In this document: positions 21,001-28,573 of the stretch, piece after piece
How the letters are laid out: the number at the start of each line of letters is the position of its first letter
Numbering within the stretch: position 1 is the stretch's first letter
Assembly: GCF_000311745.1 (NCBI RefSeq)
Contig: NZ_HE978532.1
Span: forward strand, 598,171-662,170
DNA length: 64,000 nucleotides
Direction: 5' to 3'
From: Anaerococcus obesiensis ph10
GTDB lineage: Bacteria > Bacillota > Clostridia > Tissierellales > Peptoniphilaceae
The notes under the pieces: model-generated
What the model was told of the DNA's origin: nothing
Seen by the model: the letters and a program-made list of their open reading frames with translations, nothing else
The model's database searches: none
Made by a program: the position numbers and the translations under genes

Positions 21001-22358
21001 AGCATTTTTGAGATTACTCCTTTTGATTTGCTAAAATAAGGATCATCTTCTTTGTGTGAAAGGATTTCTACTTTTGTTATTGAACCTTTTGCTATGGTTA
21101 CTTTTACTTTTATTGGACCATTAAAGCCTTCTGCTACTCCTTCGTATACACCATCTTTGTATTGTTTGTAAATCTTATTATCTTTACTTGGTTTTTCTGG
21201 TTTTTTATTTGGTTTTTTTGCTTGATTTGTATTTGATGGTTTTTTATTTTTATTATCAACATTTTTGCTTCCACCCGCTTTTGATAGAGCATTTCTTACT
21301 GCATCAAGTATTCCTCTACTTGAATATGTTGCACCAGAAACTGTATCAACACTTTTGTCAGCTTTTCCTAAAATTTTTGATATAACTGCTCTTGCTCGAC
21401 CAAAATATGGATTGTCATCGCTGTGTGAAAGTATTTCCACGTTTGTTATTGAGCCTTTCGATATGGTTACTCTAACTCTTATTGGTCCATTAAATCCTTG
21501 ACCTGAGCCTGTGTAAACTCCATCTTTAAGGTCTTTATTTCCAATTGCTACTGTCCCTTTAGCATTTGCTCTTTTATTATTGCTTGATGCTTTATTTACA
21601 GCTTGCACTTTTGCATTTTCCTTAGAGCCAGCTTTGTGAAGGGCATCAGCTACTGCCATTTTTATAGCGTTTGATGATACTGTAGCTCCTGTTACTGAAT
21701 CTACATTTACACTTCCACTACTTAAAATTTTATTTATTACAGCATAAGCTCTATTAAAATATTCTGGTGTTTCATTTTGTGAAACAACTTCTATTCCACT
21801 TATTTTTCCATTTTTTATGATTACTTTTACGGTTAAATTTCCACCATATCCATTTGCGCTACCAAAATACTCTCCATCTTTTAACCCTTCTACTGGTTTT
21901 TTATCTTCTTTTTTAGCTTTTTCTTTTATTTTTTCTTTCGAACCAGCTTTTTGGAGTGCTTTTAAAACAGCATCCTTTATAGCATTTGATGATATGGTTG
22001 CTCCTGTAACAGAATCTACATCTACTTTTCCTGTTCTTAAAATTTCTTTTATTATCGCTGAAGCCTTTTTAAAATATTCCTCAGTTTCATTATGGGATAA
22101 AATCTTGATGTCTGTTAATTTTCCATTTTTAACAGTTATTCTAACAGTCAACAAACCACCATAACCTTCAGAACTTGCTTCGTATTGACCATCTTTTAAA
22201 TCTGTTGCAAGACGAGCGCTATCGCTTACTATTTTGTCTTTTTTTTCAGCCGCAAGCTTATTTTTTTCTAAGACAAACATAGACGATTTTATCATAGCCA
22301 TAGACGCTAATCCTACAATAATAAAGGTCAATACTTTCTTTAAAAATGTATTTTTCAT
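18042..22358 (-). CDS. Surface protein with five FMN-binding domains and twin C-terminal repeats
   Basis: A 1438-residue exported protein, probably held by an uncleaved N-terminal helix (residues 8-30). Five FMN-binding domains follow, each with the ApbE-type flavinylation motif [S/T]GAT; the acceptor Thr residues are T121, T226, T344, T467 and T675. The first four domains are about 80 residues long; the fifth (about 532-690) is longer and divergent. After a beta-rich region come two nearly identical 213-residue repeats (about 909-1334), each with a calcium-binding-like DKDRDGISDDED motif, and a charged tail without an LPXTG signal. It likely forms a chain of covalent flavins outside the membrane. 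A Fur-like box lies far upstream and a ferric-reductase-like gene immediately downstream. Confidence 0.85.
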   Translation of the reverse strand: MKNTFLKKVLTFIIVGLASMAMIKSSMFVLEKNKLAAEKKDKIVSDSARLATDLKDGQYEASSEGYGGLLTVRITVKNGKLTDIKILSHNETEEYFKKASAIIKEILRTGKVDVDSVTGATISSNAIKDAVLKALQKAGSKEKIKEKAKKEDKKPVEGLKDGEYFGSANGYGGNLTVKVIIKNGKISGIEVVSQNETPEYFNRAYAVINKILSSGSVNVDSVTGATVSSNAIKMAVADALHKAGSKENAKVQAVNKASSNNKRANAKGTVAIGNKDLKDGVYTGSGQGFNGPIRVRVTISKGSITNVEILSHSDDNPYFGRARAVISKILGKADKSVDTVSGATYSSRGILDAVRNALSKAGGSKNVDNKNKKPSNTNQAKKPNKKPEKPSKDNKIYKQYKDGVYEGVAEGFNGPIKVKVTIAKGSITKVEILSHKEDDPYFSKSKGVISKMLGKPGKNVDTVSGATFSSKGIIDAINNAVSKAGIENSPSKPDKKPDQQKPDKKPEEDKKPEKPSEEKIDEALKKYYNDQPLKDGEYTGWGIGYINTRKIRTYIKVENGEISEIRVGENSEYGDDMGPFRQKAEKVLSFIKGKEARLNLAKMGLYREYFETIRKSSNPKAKALELFGAEYANNLNGYRNDNSESDLTLISRTVKAYMSKKYKSKELFDSVTGATVSASGISSAAREATKKSSNDYITNSDVKEITITAPKNKNIEVNKGDGVDFTEMKVNLIKKDGSQKEVEWKDFKENGISITDENGKIIENGSDLKNYADKKIIKAKVMHQKSLSYDDFRILIGKYSKDYIIGLEYSADGNKWYKVDKVEMDYVDKRNISDHQVIDAPTSFEFEKVKLRAVSKNGNRYEYTGDKLPVNRQVKYTLLKEENPNTPKTIYVNFQLSGEESDKNLVEEKEKEEKPKPQEEEIEVDQKVIDTSLMESNGQQWIEGKEIRPATVTSLDKDAEILKEIDGLPKGLIFDGKTITGIPEPSNEGWPEDGSGFKTITLKFKAKKKGKLLVRKITYWLYRDKDRDGISDDEDKDHGEKFSPQRSSSKPIIVEGKAPSLEEYKERFSNIPKDGSVEVSFKNEPDYSKVSEVPQRVYLQFKSKGTKEVGEAYVMVIVKKAVEKEEKPKPQEEEIEVDQKVIDTSLMESNGQQWIEGKEIRPATVTSLDKDAEILKEIDGLPKGLIFDGKTITGIPEPSNEGWPEDGSGFKTITLKFKAKKKGKLLVRKITYWLYRDKDRDGISDDEDKDHGEKFTPQRSSSKPIIVEGKAPRLEDYKERFSNIPKDGSVEVSFKNEPDYSKVSEAPQRVYLQFKSKGTKEVGEAYVMVIVKKAVKKENSQDKSSSKKAIKKKENSKNKIEEKPSLKPSVNEKKYPDKNESNKDSGNKELEKTEKENSESEKDSLKIQSTKNSQLPPLEKNKEEIIIDESKNPTQKEQ
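18357..19634 (-). repeat. Tandem 639-bp in-frame repeat, two near-identical copies
   Basis: Copies at about 18357-18995 and 18996-19634 are offset by exactly 639 bp (213 codons) and differ at only a few bases. They encode the C-terminal repeats of the FMN-domain protein. Such identity implies recent duplication or ongoing gene conversion, and copy number may vary between strains. Confidence 0.92.
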
Positions 22359-22878
22359 CTTTCCTCTTTACAAAATATATTTAGGTTATTAAAGGTAACC
22401 TAAACCTTTTTGATTTTCATTTACATAAAAATCTTAAAAATTATTGAGTTGTGGAGTATAAACTCCAAATTGCAAATAAATTAAATAATCTATTTTGCAA
22501 GGATGAATTTTTAGATATTTTTCAAAATGTTTAAATCAATTTTAATTTCTATCTAAAATATTCGGTTTATAAGTCTTGATATTGGTAAAAATAACTTTGC
22601 TTTTCTCATTTTTATAGTATTTTTAAAAATAACTAATTTTTATTTGATATTCTTAGTAAAGTTTTCCATAATATTTTTATCTAATCAAATATTTTGCCGA
22701 ATAAATACAAATCTAAATCCTTATAAATTTTTATAATTAAAACCTTTATATGATTACTTTATTCGCTTTATAATCTAGCTATATTTTTTCAATATCAATT
22801 TTTATTTTTTCACTTTTCCCCCTTTCTAAAAATTTATAAATTCTTACAAGTTTTTTATTTAAAAACCCGTTAGTTCTA
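22359..22878 (-). promoter_or_regulatory. Long AT-rich leader of the FMN-domain protein gene
   Basis: About 520 bp between the Fur-box promoter and the start codon hold no convincing gene; one 18-codon frame has no ribosome site. Near the start codon TTTAGGTTA (22380-22388) and TAACCTAAA (22396-22404) form a perfect 9-bp hairpin just upstream of the AGAGGAAAG ribosome site. This is compatible with post-transcriptional control. Confidence 0.45.
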
Positions 22879-22931
22879 ATAGTGATAATCACTATCTGTT
22901 CTATTATACAAAATTGTAGAAAAAAACACAA
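22879..22931 (-). promoter_or_regulatory. Promoter with Fur-like box for the flavin/iron module
   Basis: On the minus strand TTGTGT (22931-22926), a 17-bp spacer and TATAAT (22908-22903) are followed by ATAGTGATAATCACTAT (22879-22895), a perfect 8-1-8 palindrome. With its flank it agrees at about 15 of 19 positions with the classical Fur box. It lies at the expected start of transcription, so iron-loaded Fur would block expression. Confidence 0.65.
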
Positions 22932-23205
22932 TATTTCAATTTATTTTTTTGTTAAATATAAAAATTTTTAAAAAAACTAAAAAAACAACAAAATCCAAGT
23001 CTTTAAAATATTTTTACTATAAATTAAATAAGGCTAAGTATAATATTTTAAATTAAATTTATATCAAAAATTTTCAAAGATTTCAAATCAAACACCATTT
23101 CCTTTAAATTAATTGAAACTTTGGATTATTTTTAAATATCTTCTATTTTTACAAAAAATTTTTATAAGGCAAAAGTCTAATTTTCTTAGATTTTTTGCAA
23201 ATAAA
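22932..23205. other. Non-coding AT-rich spacer
   Basis: No gene, RNA structure or repeat could be supported here. A five-bp stem followed by T (around 23176-23197) is too weak to call. Confidence 0.5.
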
Positions 23206-23245
23206 AAACTGCTGTAAAATAGAAATATCTATTCTACAACAGTTT
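23206..23245 (-). terminator. Terminator of nrdB
   Basis: A long stem with arms at 23206-23222 and about 23228-23245 (AAACTGTTGT with ACAGCAGTTT on the minus strand) is followed by a T run, 12 bp after the nrdB stop. Confidence 0.8.
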
Positions 23246-23257
23246 ATAAAATTTATT

Positions 23258-24316
23258 TTATAAATCATCTTCAATAACTGAAGATTTAGAATAAGCTGAA
23301 ACTTTTCCTTCAAAGAAATCTGTTTTTACTTGGTTTGGATCTGAATATTCACTAACCCATTTCATTGATTGAGGTTCATCTTCATATCCTTCATAAATTG
23401 TTCCAAGTCCAAGTCCTTTTGCTCTTAGATTTCCCAAATATTTTATATAATCTTCAATCATTTGTGAATTTAATCCTTGGATTTCATCTCCAATGGCATA
23501 TTTTCCCCAGGCAATTTCTTGTTCTACTCCCTCTTTTAATAGTGATAAGTAGAATTCTTTTAATTCGTCAGTAAATAAGTCTGGTCTTTCTTCTTTCAAA
23601 TCATTTATCATTGACCTAAAAAGCCACAAGTGAGTATTTTCATCTCTATTTATATATCTAATTTCTTGGACAGTTCCTGGCATTTTGCCATTTCTTCCAA
23701 GATTGTAGAAAAATGAAAAGCCTGAATAGAAATAAATTCCTTCAAGTATATAATTTGCAATCAAAACTCTCATCAAATTAAATTCGCTATCGTCTTTTAT
23801 AAATTCATTGTATTGGTCGCCGATAAATTTATTTCTTTTTAAAAGGTGGTCATCTTCCTTCCACAAATACAAAATTCTAGTTCTCTCATCAGGAGAGCAA
23901 ATTGTATCAAGTATGTAGGAATAAGATTGGGAGTGGATTGCCTCTTGGTAGGTTTGAATAGCAAGGCAAAGATTTATCTCGTTTGCTGTTATATAGGTTT
24001 GAAGATTTGGCAAATTTGCAGTTTGAATTGAATCAAGATAGGTCAAAAATGACAAAATCCTATCATAAGCCTTTTTTTCAGCCTTAGATAAATTTCTATA
24101 ATCTTTTATATCTTGGTTTAAATTAATTTCTTCAGGAATCCAAAAATTATTCATAGCTTGTCGATACCAATCACTTGTCCATGTGTATTTTACATTGTTA
24201 AAATCATTAAGATTGGTTGTATTTCCATTTATTATTCTTCTTTTAGAAAGATCAATATCCCCATCCTCATTAAAAATTCCTCTTTTAGAAACTTCTTCCT
24301 TATATTTTTTTTCCAT
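23258..24316 (-). CDS. nrdB: Class Ia ribonucleotide reductase, beta subunit
   Basis: A 352-residue diiron protein that generates the radical used by NrdA to reduce ribonucleotides. The metal ligands are visible as D in FLTYLDS, E and H in QEAIHSQSY, E in ANYILEGIY, and E and H in RDENTHLW. The radical Tyr is kept four residues after the first His (HSQSY), so this is the tyrosyl-radical, oxygen-dependent type, not a Phe-type Ic. It has its own promoter and is separated from nrdA by an inverted abi gene. Confidence 0.95.
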   Translation of the reverse strand: MEKKYKEEVSKRGIFNEDGDIDLSKRRIINGNTTNLNDFNNVKYTWTSDWYRQAMNNFWIPEEINLNQDIKDYRNLSKAEKKAYDRILSFLTYLDSIQTANLPNLQTYITANEINLCLAIQTYQEAIHSQSYSYILDTICSPDERTRILYLWKEDDHLLKRNKFIGDQYNEFIKDDSEFNLMRVLIANYILEGIYFYSGFSFFYNLGRNGKMPGTVQEIRYINRDENTHLWLFRSMINDLKEERPDLFTDELKEFYLSLLKEGVEQEIAWGKYAIGDEIQGLNSQMIEDYIKYLGNLRAKGLGLGTIYEGYEDEPQSMKWVSEYSDPNQVKTDFFEGKVSAYSKSSVIEDDL

Positions 24317-24405
24317 ATTTACTCCTTTATTAAAATAAAAAATAAGCCTTTAAATATATTTACCCATTCATCTAAATCAAATAATAATATATTTTTCTTA
24401 CCTAT

Positions 24406-24434
24406 ATTATATCCTATATACCGAATTATTGACA
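24406..24434 (-). promoter_or_regulatory. nrdB promoter, sharing its -35 with the opposing ncRNA promoter
   Basis: On the minus strand TGTCAA (24434-24429), 17 bp and TATAAT (24411-24406). The same six bases read TTGACA on the plus strand and serve as the -35 of the ncRNA promoter, so the two divergent promoters overlap and would compete. Confidence 0.55.
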
Positions 24435-24456
24435 TATATAAACTTTCTGATACAAT
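24429..24456 (+). promoter_or_regulatory. Promoter of the AbiF-associated RNA
   Basis: TTGACA (24429-24434), a 16-bp spacer and TACAAT (24451-24456). Predicted start of transcription is near 24462. Confidence 0.65.
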
Positions 24457-24461
24457 ATAGA

Positions 24462-24502
24462 TAAGGAACAAGGCCTTGCCATACGTGGCGGGGCGTTTTT
24501 TT
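24462..24502 (+). ncRNA. Short hairpin RNA upstream of abiF (candidate RNA antitoxin)
   Basis: A predicted transcript of about 41 nt is almost wholly one hairpin: GCCTTGCCA (24473-24481), loop TACG, TGGCGGGGC (24486-24494), nine pairs with two G-U, then G and seven T. It ends just before the abi ribosome site. Placement of a small terminated RNA directly ahead of the HEPN gene matches the known abiF-associated RNA arrangement and RNA antitoxin operons such as ToxIN. I could not compare it with the published covariance model. Confidence 0.65.
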
Positions 24503-24517
24503 ATGAGGTAATTTACT

Positions 24518-25441
24518 ATGAAACCATTTAAAACCTACGATGAACAAATTGATATTTTAAAATCTAGAAATTTAGAAATTAAAGATAAAAGTAAAGCCAA
24601 AGACATACTTTCACAAATAAATTATTATAATTTGATTAATGGCTACAAAGATCCTTTTTTAATAAAAAATGATAAATTCAAAGATAATGCTAGCCTTGAA
24701 GAAATCTACTCCCTCCATGAAATGGATAGAGAATTAAAACAAGTTGTATTTTCTTCACTTTTAAAATTTGAAAAACTTTTAAAAACATCCTGCGCCTATA
24801 ATTTTTCTAATCTACATAAAGATGGATTATATCCTTACTTACAAGTTGAAAATTATTCAAATTCTAAATATCAATTTTCTTACGTTCTAAATAACCTTGC
24901 TACTTTGTCTAACGCTATTAGAAAACAAACAAGAAATTCAAATGCTAAAAAACCTATAAGACACTACATCGACAAACACGAAGATATTCCCCTATGGGTT
25001 CTTGTAAATTTTCTTACCTTTGGAAATATTTCTCATTTTTATAATTCTCTAGATGAATCTCTTCAAAATACCATTGCTAAAGATTTTGGACAAAGATATA
25101 AAGAAAATTATAATTCCAAAGAAAAAATAAGCAAAAGTGAGCTTATAGAAGTTATTAAAATATGTAATTTTTTCAGAAATATCTGTGCTCATGATGAGGT
25201 TATGTATTCTTTTACTTTAAATAAATCTTGTCAAACTGCTATTTTTGAAAAGTTTTTTGACGAAGAATTTAGTGGTAAAAATTTACACGATTTAATTTTA
25301 TCTTTAAAGTTAGTTTTGCCAAAAAATGAATATCAAAACCTAATAAATTCAATATCAAAAATCAAAAATAAATACAAAGATGAATTTAAAAGTATAAGTA
25401 TAAATAAAATATTCGAAATTTCAGGCTTTAAAAATCAGTAA
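24518..25441 (+). CDS. Abi_2/AbiF-type HEPN abortive-infection protein
   Basis: A 307-residue protein of the Abi_2 (AbiD/AbiF) family. The N-terminus (KPFKTYDEQIDILKSRNLEI) and the INYYNLINGYK segment are typical. The HEPN ribonuclease motif R-x4-H is at R220 to H225 (RNICAH). These proteins act in phage defence as RNA-targeting toxins held in check by an associated RNA, and have been proposed as relatives of the Cas13 ancestor. The gene sits behind the hairpin RNA at 24462-24502, has GAGG before its start, and is inverted between nrdB and nrdA, which suggests horizontal insertion. Confidence 0.85.
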   Translation: MKPFKTYDEQIDILKSRNLEIKDKSKAKDILSQINYYNLINGYKDPFLIKNDKFKDNASLEEIYSLHEMDRELKQVVFSSLLKFEKLLKTSCAYNFSNLHKDGLYPYLQVENYSNSKYQFSYVLNNLATLSNAIRKQTRNSNAKKPIRHYIDKHEDIPLWVLVNFLTFGNISHFYNSLDESLQNTIAKDFGQRYKENYNSKEKISKSELIEVIKICNFFRNICAHDEVMYSFTLNKSCQTAIFEKFFDEEFSGKNLHDLILSLKLVLPKNEYQNLINSISKIKNKYKDEFKSISINKIFEISGFKNQ

Positions 25442-25467
25442 TTTAGTATTTTCTAAATTACTGATTT
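25432..25467 (+). terminator. Terminator of the abiF gene
   Basis: A perfect 15-bp stem (25432-25446 and 25453-25467) with a 6-nt loop and a T tail. The abiF stop codon lies in the left arm. Confidence 0.85.
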
Positions 25468-25654
25468 TTTAATTTTTTATATTTTATACATTATTATCTT
25501 ATGGGAAATAATTTTTTATAAACTAATATTTTTAATTTTATACCCCATTTTCAAAATCGAACTTATATTTTTACTTTTAAATAATTATAAAATATTTAAA
25601 AACTATTAAAATTTTTTTCTTTGCTAAATATTTTATTTAAATTAATACAATACT

Positions 25655-25792
25655 TCGTTAAGTTAGGGCGGAGGAAATGGGGGAGTTTCGAATTCTCCCC
25701 CTTTTTCCTCCCCCTAACAACCCCCACTTTTTTGCCCCCCTGCAAACGACCGCTGCGCGGGCTAAATTTGTAAGAAGCTTCGCTTCTTTCAA
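25655..25792. repeat. GC-rich inverted-repeat element, candidate dispersed repeat
   Basis: In an otherwise very AT-rich gap, arms at 25662-25685 and 25695-25718 (GTTAGGG...GGAGGAAA...GGGGGAG) form a hairpin of about 24 bp with two single-base bulges around TTTCGAATT. They are followed by C-runs and two small hairpins, CCGCTGCGCGG (25750-25760) and AGAAGCTTCGCTTCT. A 74-codon minus-strand frame runs through it but its low-complexity, arginine-rich product with no ribosome site looks accidental. No transposase is present. Confidence 0.6.
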
Positions 25793-25873
25793 TGATTTTA
25801 TAACAGTAATAAATCATCAAGCTAAGAAAGTAATAATGAGAAAATTATTTTAATTTAAATTTTTAAAATAAAT

Positions 25874-28402
25874 CTATGACGCACATGAATCACAATCTTC
25901 TACTTCAAGTGATTTTCCTCTTACATAATATAGGGATTTTACTCCTGCTTCCCATGCTGTTAGGTAAATATTTAAAATTTGTCTCATTGTGTATTCTGTT
26001 GTTATATAAACATTTACTGATTGGGCTTGGTCGATGTGTCTTTGTCTTACTCCGCATGCTCTCATTGAAATATTTTGGTCAATATTATAGGCATTTTCGT
26101 ATAGCCAGAAGGTTTTTGTATTTAGTCCTGGAGCAACTCTTGGTACTATTGCTCCCTTTTTTTCTTCTAGGAAATATTTGTTCATTATTGGGTCAACTCC
26201 TGCTGATGTTCCTGAAATTATTGAGGTTGATCCTGTTGGAGCTACTGCCAATAAATATCCATTTCTAAGTCCGTTTTCGTGAACGTCTTTCTTTAAATTT
26301 TCCCATCTTTCGCTTTCATATCCTCTTTGTTTGAAATAATCTCCATTATCCCAATCACTTCCATCAAAACAAGAATATGATCCCTTTTCTTTTGCAATTT
26401 CATTTGATGCTTTGATTGCAAAATAGTTTATATCTTCATAAACCTTGTCCACAAAATCAAGATGAGCATCTTCTTCTGACCATTTTATATCATTTTTTAC
26501 CAACATATGATGGTAACCACTTGTTCCAAGTCCGATTGCCCTGTATTTTTTATTGGTTACTTTTGCATAAGGAGTTGGGTAATAATTTAAATCTATTACA
26601 TTATCCAAAGCTCTAACGATTGTAGAAACAACTTCTTCTAATTCTTCTTTGTCGTTTACATCAATATTTCCAAGAGTTAGACTTGCAAGATTACATTCTA
26701 CAAAATCTCCAGGCTTGGTTGTATTTACAATTACAGTTTCTCCATCAACAGTTTTTATCTCTTCGCTGACCGTCTCTGATGGGCTCATATTTTGGGCAAT
26801 TTCAGTACAAAGATTTGAGGAATATATAATTCCCTTGTGCTTGTTTGGATTCGCTCTGTTTACTGCATCTCTATTAAATACAAAAGGTGTTCCTGTTTCT
26901 GTCCATGATTTTATCAAAAGCCTAATCAAATCTTTTATGGCAATTACTCTTTTTGAAATTTCCTTGTCATTTACAAGTTTATGGTAAAATTCTTCAAATT
27001 CTTCCCCGTAGGTATCTTCGATTGATTTGCCATATTTTACCAAAACTTCGTGAGGATCAAACATATACCAATCTCCACCAATATTGTCCCTACATTCTTT
27101 CCAGAATAAATCTGGCACACATACTGCTGGGAAAATATCATGGGCCTTCATCCTGTCATCACCATTATTTGTTCTTAGAGATAAAAATTCTGGTACATCC
27201 TTATGCCAAATATCCAAATAACAAGCCACAGCCCCTTGTCTTACACCTAATTGGTCAACGGCTACTGCTGTGTCATTGGCAAGTTTTATCCACCTTATAA
27301 CTCCACCTGCTACATTTTTTATTCCCCTAATATCAGAACCTTGGGCCCTAACTTTTCCAAAATAAAGACCCATTCCACCACCGTGTTTTGAAACTTGGGC
27401 GAAGTTTGTAATTGAACGGTAGATTCCCTTCAAGGTATCAGGAACTGTGTCTATAAAACATGAAGAAAGTTGGTTAAATGGCTTTCTCGCATTGGTCATG
27501 GTTGGAGTTGCCATGGTTGCCTTTAATTGGGATAAAATATCATATAATTTTTTGGCAAAAGAAACTTGGTCTTTTTCTCCAATGGCAAGGTGCATGGAAA
27601 TTCCCATAAACATTTCTTGGACGCTTTCAATATATTCACCTTCAAATGTTTTAATCAAATATCTTTTTGCAACCAAGTCCAAACCAGAATAGGTAAATAA
27701 TTTATTCCTATCTTCTTTTAGATAAGCTCCCAATTCCTCCAAATCCTTATTTGTGTAGGATTCTAAAATATATTTTCCATAAAGACCAGCTGAAGTTAGG
27801 TATTGAACTTTTGACCTAAAATCAACAATTCCATATTTTTCTTCGCTAAGGCTAATTTTTAAATTAATCAAATGAATCATAAACCTTGCAGCAATAAATT
27901 CCCAATCCGGAGCTTCCTTGCTGGTAAGCTCACTTGCAGCCTTTATAAGGGCATTTAGCAAGGCTTCCTTGGTCATATTTTTCTTGGTAAAAGATTCAAA
28001 TTTTAAATACAAAGACTCGATTGGATATCTTTGGTTGTCATACTCATCATTAATATCTTTGATTATAGAAAGAGTATATTCATCATCAATAAAAGATTCA
28101 AAATCGGTTAGGACCTTCCTGTCCATATTGTGTTTTGCCCTATAAAGAATGTAGGATTTAACTTCCTTATAGTAATTATTTTCAATAAGCTCAAGCTCAA
28201 CCAAATCTTGAATTTCTTCAACAGTAACTACATGGTCTTTTGGGTATCTTTCCTTGATTGTTTTTTCTATATTAAGAGAAATTCTATCCAAATTTTCATC
28301 GCTAATAACAGAATCAACAGACCTAAAAGATTTAAAGATTGCACGATTAATCTTTTCCCTTTCAAAGTCAACAACTTGACCATCTCTTTTTTTAACTTCC
28401 AT
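25874..28402 (-). CDS. nrdA: Class Ia ribonucleotide reductase, alpha subunit
   Basis: An 842-residue catalytic subunit reducing ribonucleoside diphosphates. An ATP-cone opens the protein (MEVKKRDGQVVDFEREKI). Active-site Cys residues are seen in QLSSCFID, NLCTEIA (Cys with nearby Glu) and VECNLASL, and the C-terminal pair CDSC is the re-reduction site. An in-frame GTG lies two codons upstream, but ATG at 28402 has the better spacing from AGGGG. A NrdR-type palindrome precedes it. Oxygen-dependent RNR in a probable anaerobe suggests a separate anaerobic NrdD elsewhere. Confidence 0.95.
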   Translation of the reverse strand: MEVKKRDGQVVDFEREKINRAIFKSFRSVDSVISDENLDRISLNIEKTIKERYPKDHVVTVEEIQDLVELELIENNYYKEVKSYILYRAKHNMDRKVLTDFESFIDDEYTLSIIKDINDEYDNQRYPIESLYLKFESFTKKNMTKEALLNALIKAASELTSKEAPDWEFIAARFMIHLINLKISLSEEKYGIVDFRSKVQYLTSAGLYGKYILESYTNKDLEELGAYLKEDRNKLFTYSGLDLVAKRYLIKTFEGEYIESVQEMFMGISMHLAIGEKDQVSFAKKLYDILSQLKATMATPTMTNARKPFNQLSSCFIDTVPDTLKGIYRSITNFAQVSKHGGGMGLYFGKVRAQGSDIRGIKNVAGGVIRWIKLANDTAVAVDQLGVRQGAVACYLDIWHKDVPEFLSLRTNNGDDRMKAHDIFPAVCVPDLFWKECRDNIGGDWYMFDPHEVLVKYGKSIEDTYGEEFEEFYHKLVNDKEISKRVIAIKDLIRLLIKSWTETGTPFVFNRDAVNRANPNKHKGIIYSSNLCTEIAQNMSPSETVSEEIKTVDGETVIVNTTKPGDFVECNLASLTLGNIDVNDKEELEEVVSTIVRALDNVIDLNYYPTPYAKVTNKKYRAIGLGTSGYHHMLVKNDIKWSEEDAHLDFVDKVYEDINYFAIKASNEIAKEKGSYSCFDGSDWDNGDYFKQRGYESERWENLKKDVHENGLRNGYLLAVAPTGSTSIISGTSAGVDPIMNKYFLEEKKGAIVPRVAPGLNTKTFWLYENAYNIDQNISMRACGVRQRHIDQAQSVNVYITTEYTMRQILNIYLTAWEAGVKSLYYVRGKSLEVEDCDSCAS

Positions 28403-28437
28403 ATCCACCCCTAAATATTGTTATTTTTATATTTAAT

Positions 28438-28453
28438 CCACTATATATAGTGG
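28438..28453 (-). promoter_or_regulatory. NrdR box upstream of nrdA
   Basis: CCACTATATATAGTGG is a perfect 16-bp palindrome matching the NrdR consensus (acaCwATATaTwGtgt), 36 bp upstream of the start codon. NrdR sites normally come in pairs; a second one is not apparent here. Confidence 0.7.
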
Positions 28454-28536
28454 TAATTCCGAAATTTCTACCTAACAATCATATCACAAGATAGGAATTT
28501 TAAAAAGTATAAAGTACTTATAATTTTTTAAAAAAC

Positions 28537-28573
28537 AATCCCTATAGATTTAATATAAAATCTTATAGGGATT
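28537..28573 (-). terminator. Terminator of the ABC exporter gene
   Basis: AATCCCTATA (28537-28546) and TATAGGGATT (28564-28573), extended by AGATTT/AAATCT with one bulge, then GTTTTTT on the minus strand. The exporter stop codon lies inside the loop. Confidence 0.85.

Noticed and set aside
22560-22620. An 18-codon frame (MRKAKLF...) in the long leader
   Set aside because: No ribosome site and no recognisable features.
24462-24502. The abiF hairpin RNA as a CRISPR repeat
   Set aside because: Only a single hairpin is present; no repeat-spacer array exists in the window despite the proposed Cas13 relationship of AbiF.
25596-25820. A 74-codon minus-strand frame across the GC-rich repeat
   Set aside because: No ribosome site, low-complexity Arg/Gly/Lys product and placement wholly within a hairpin-rich repeat indicate an accidental frame.
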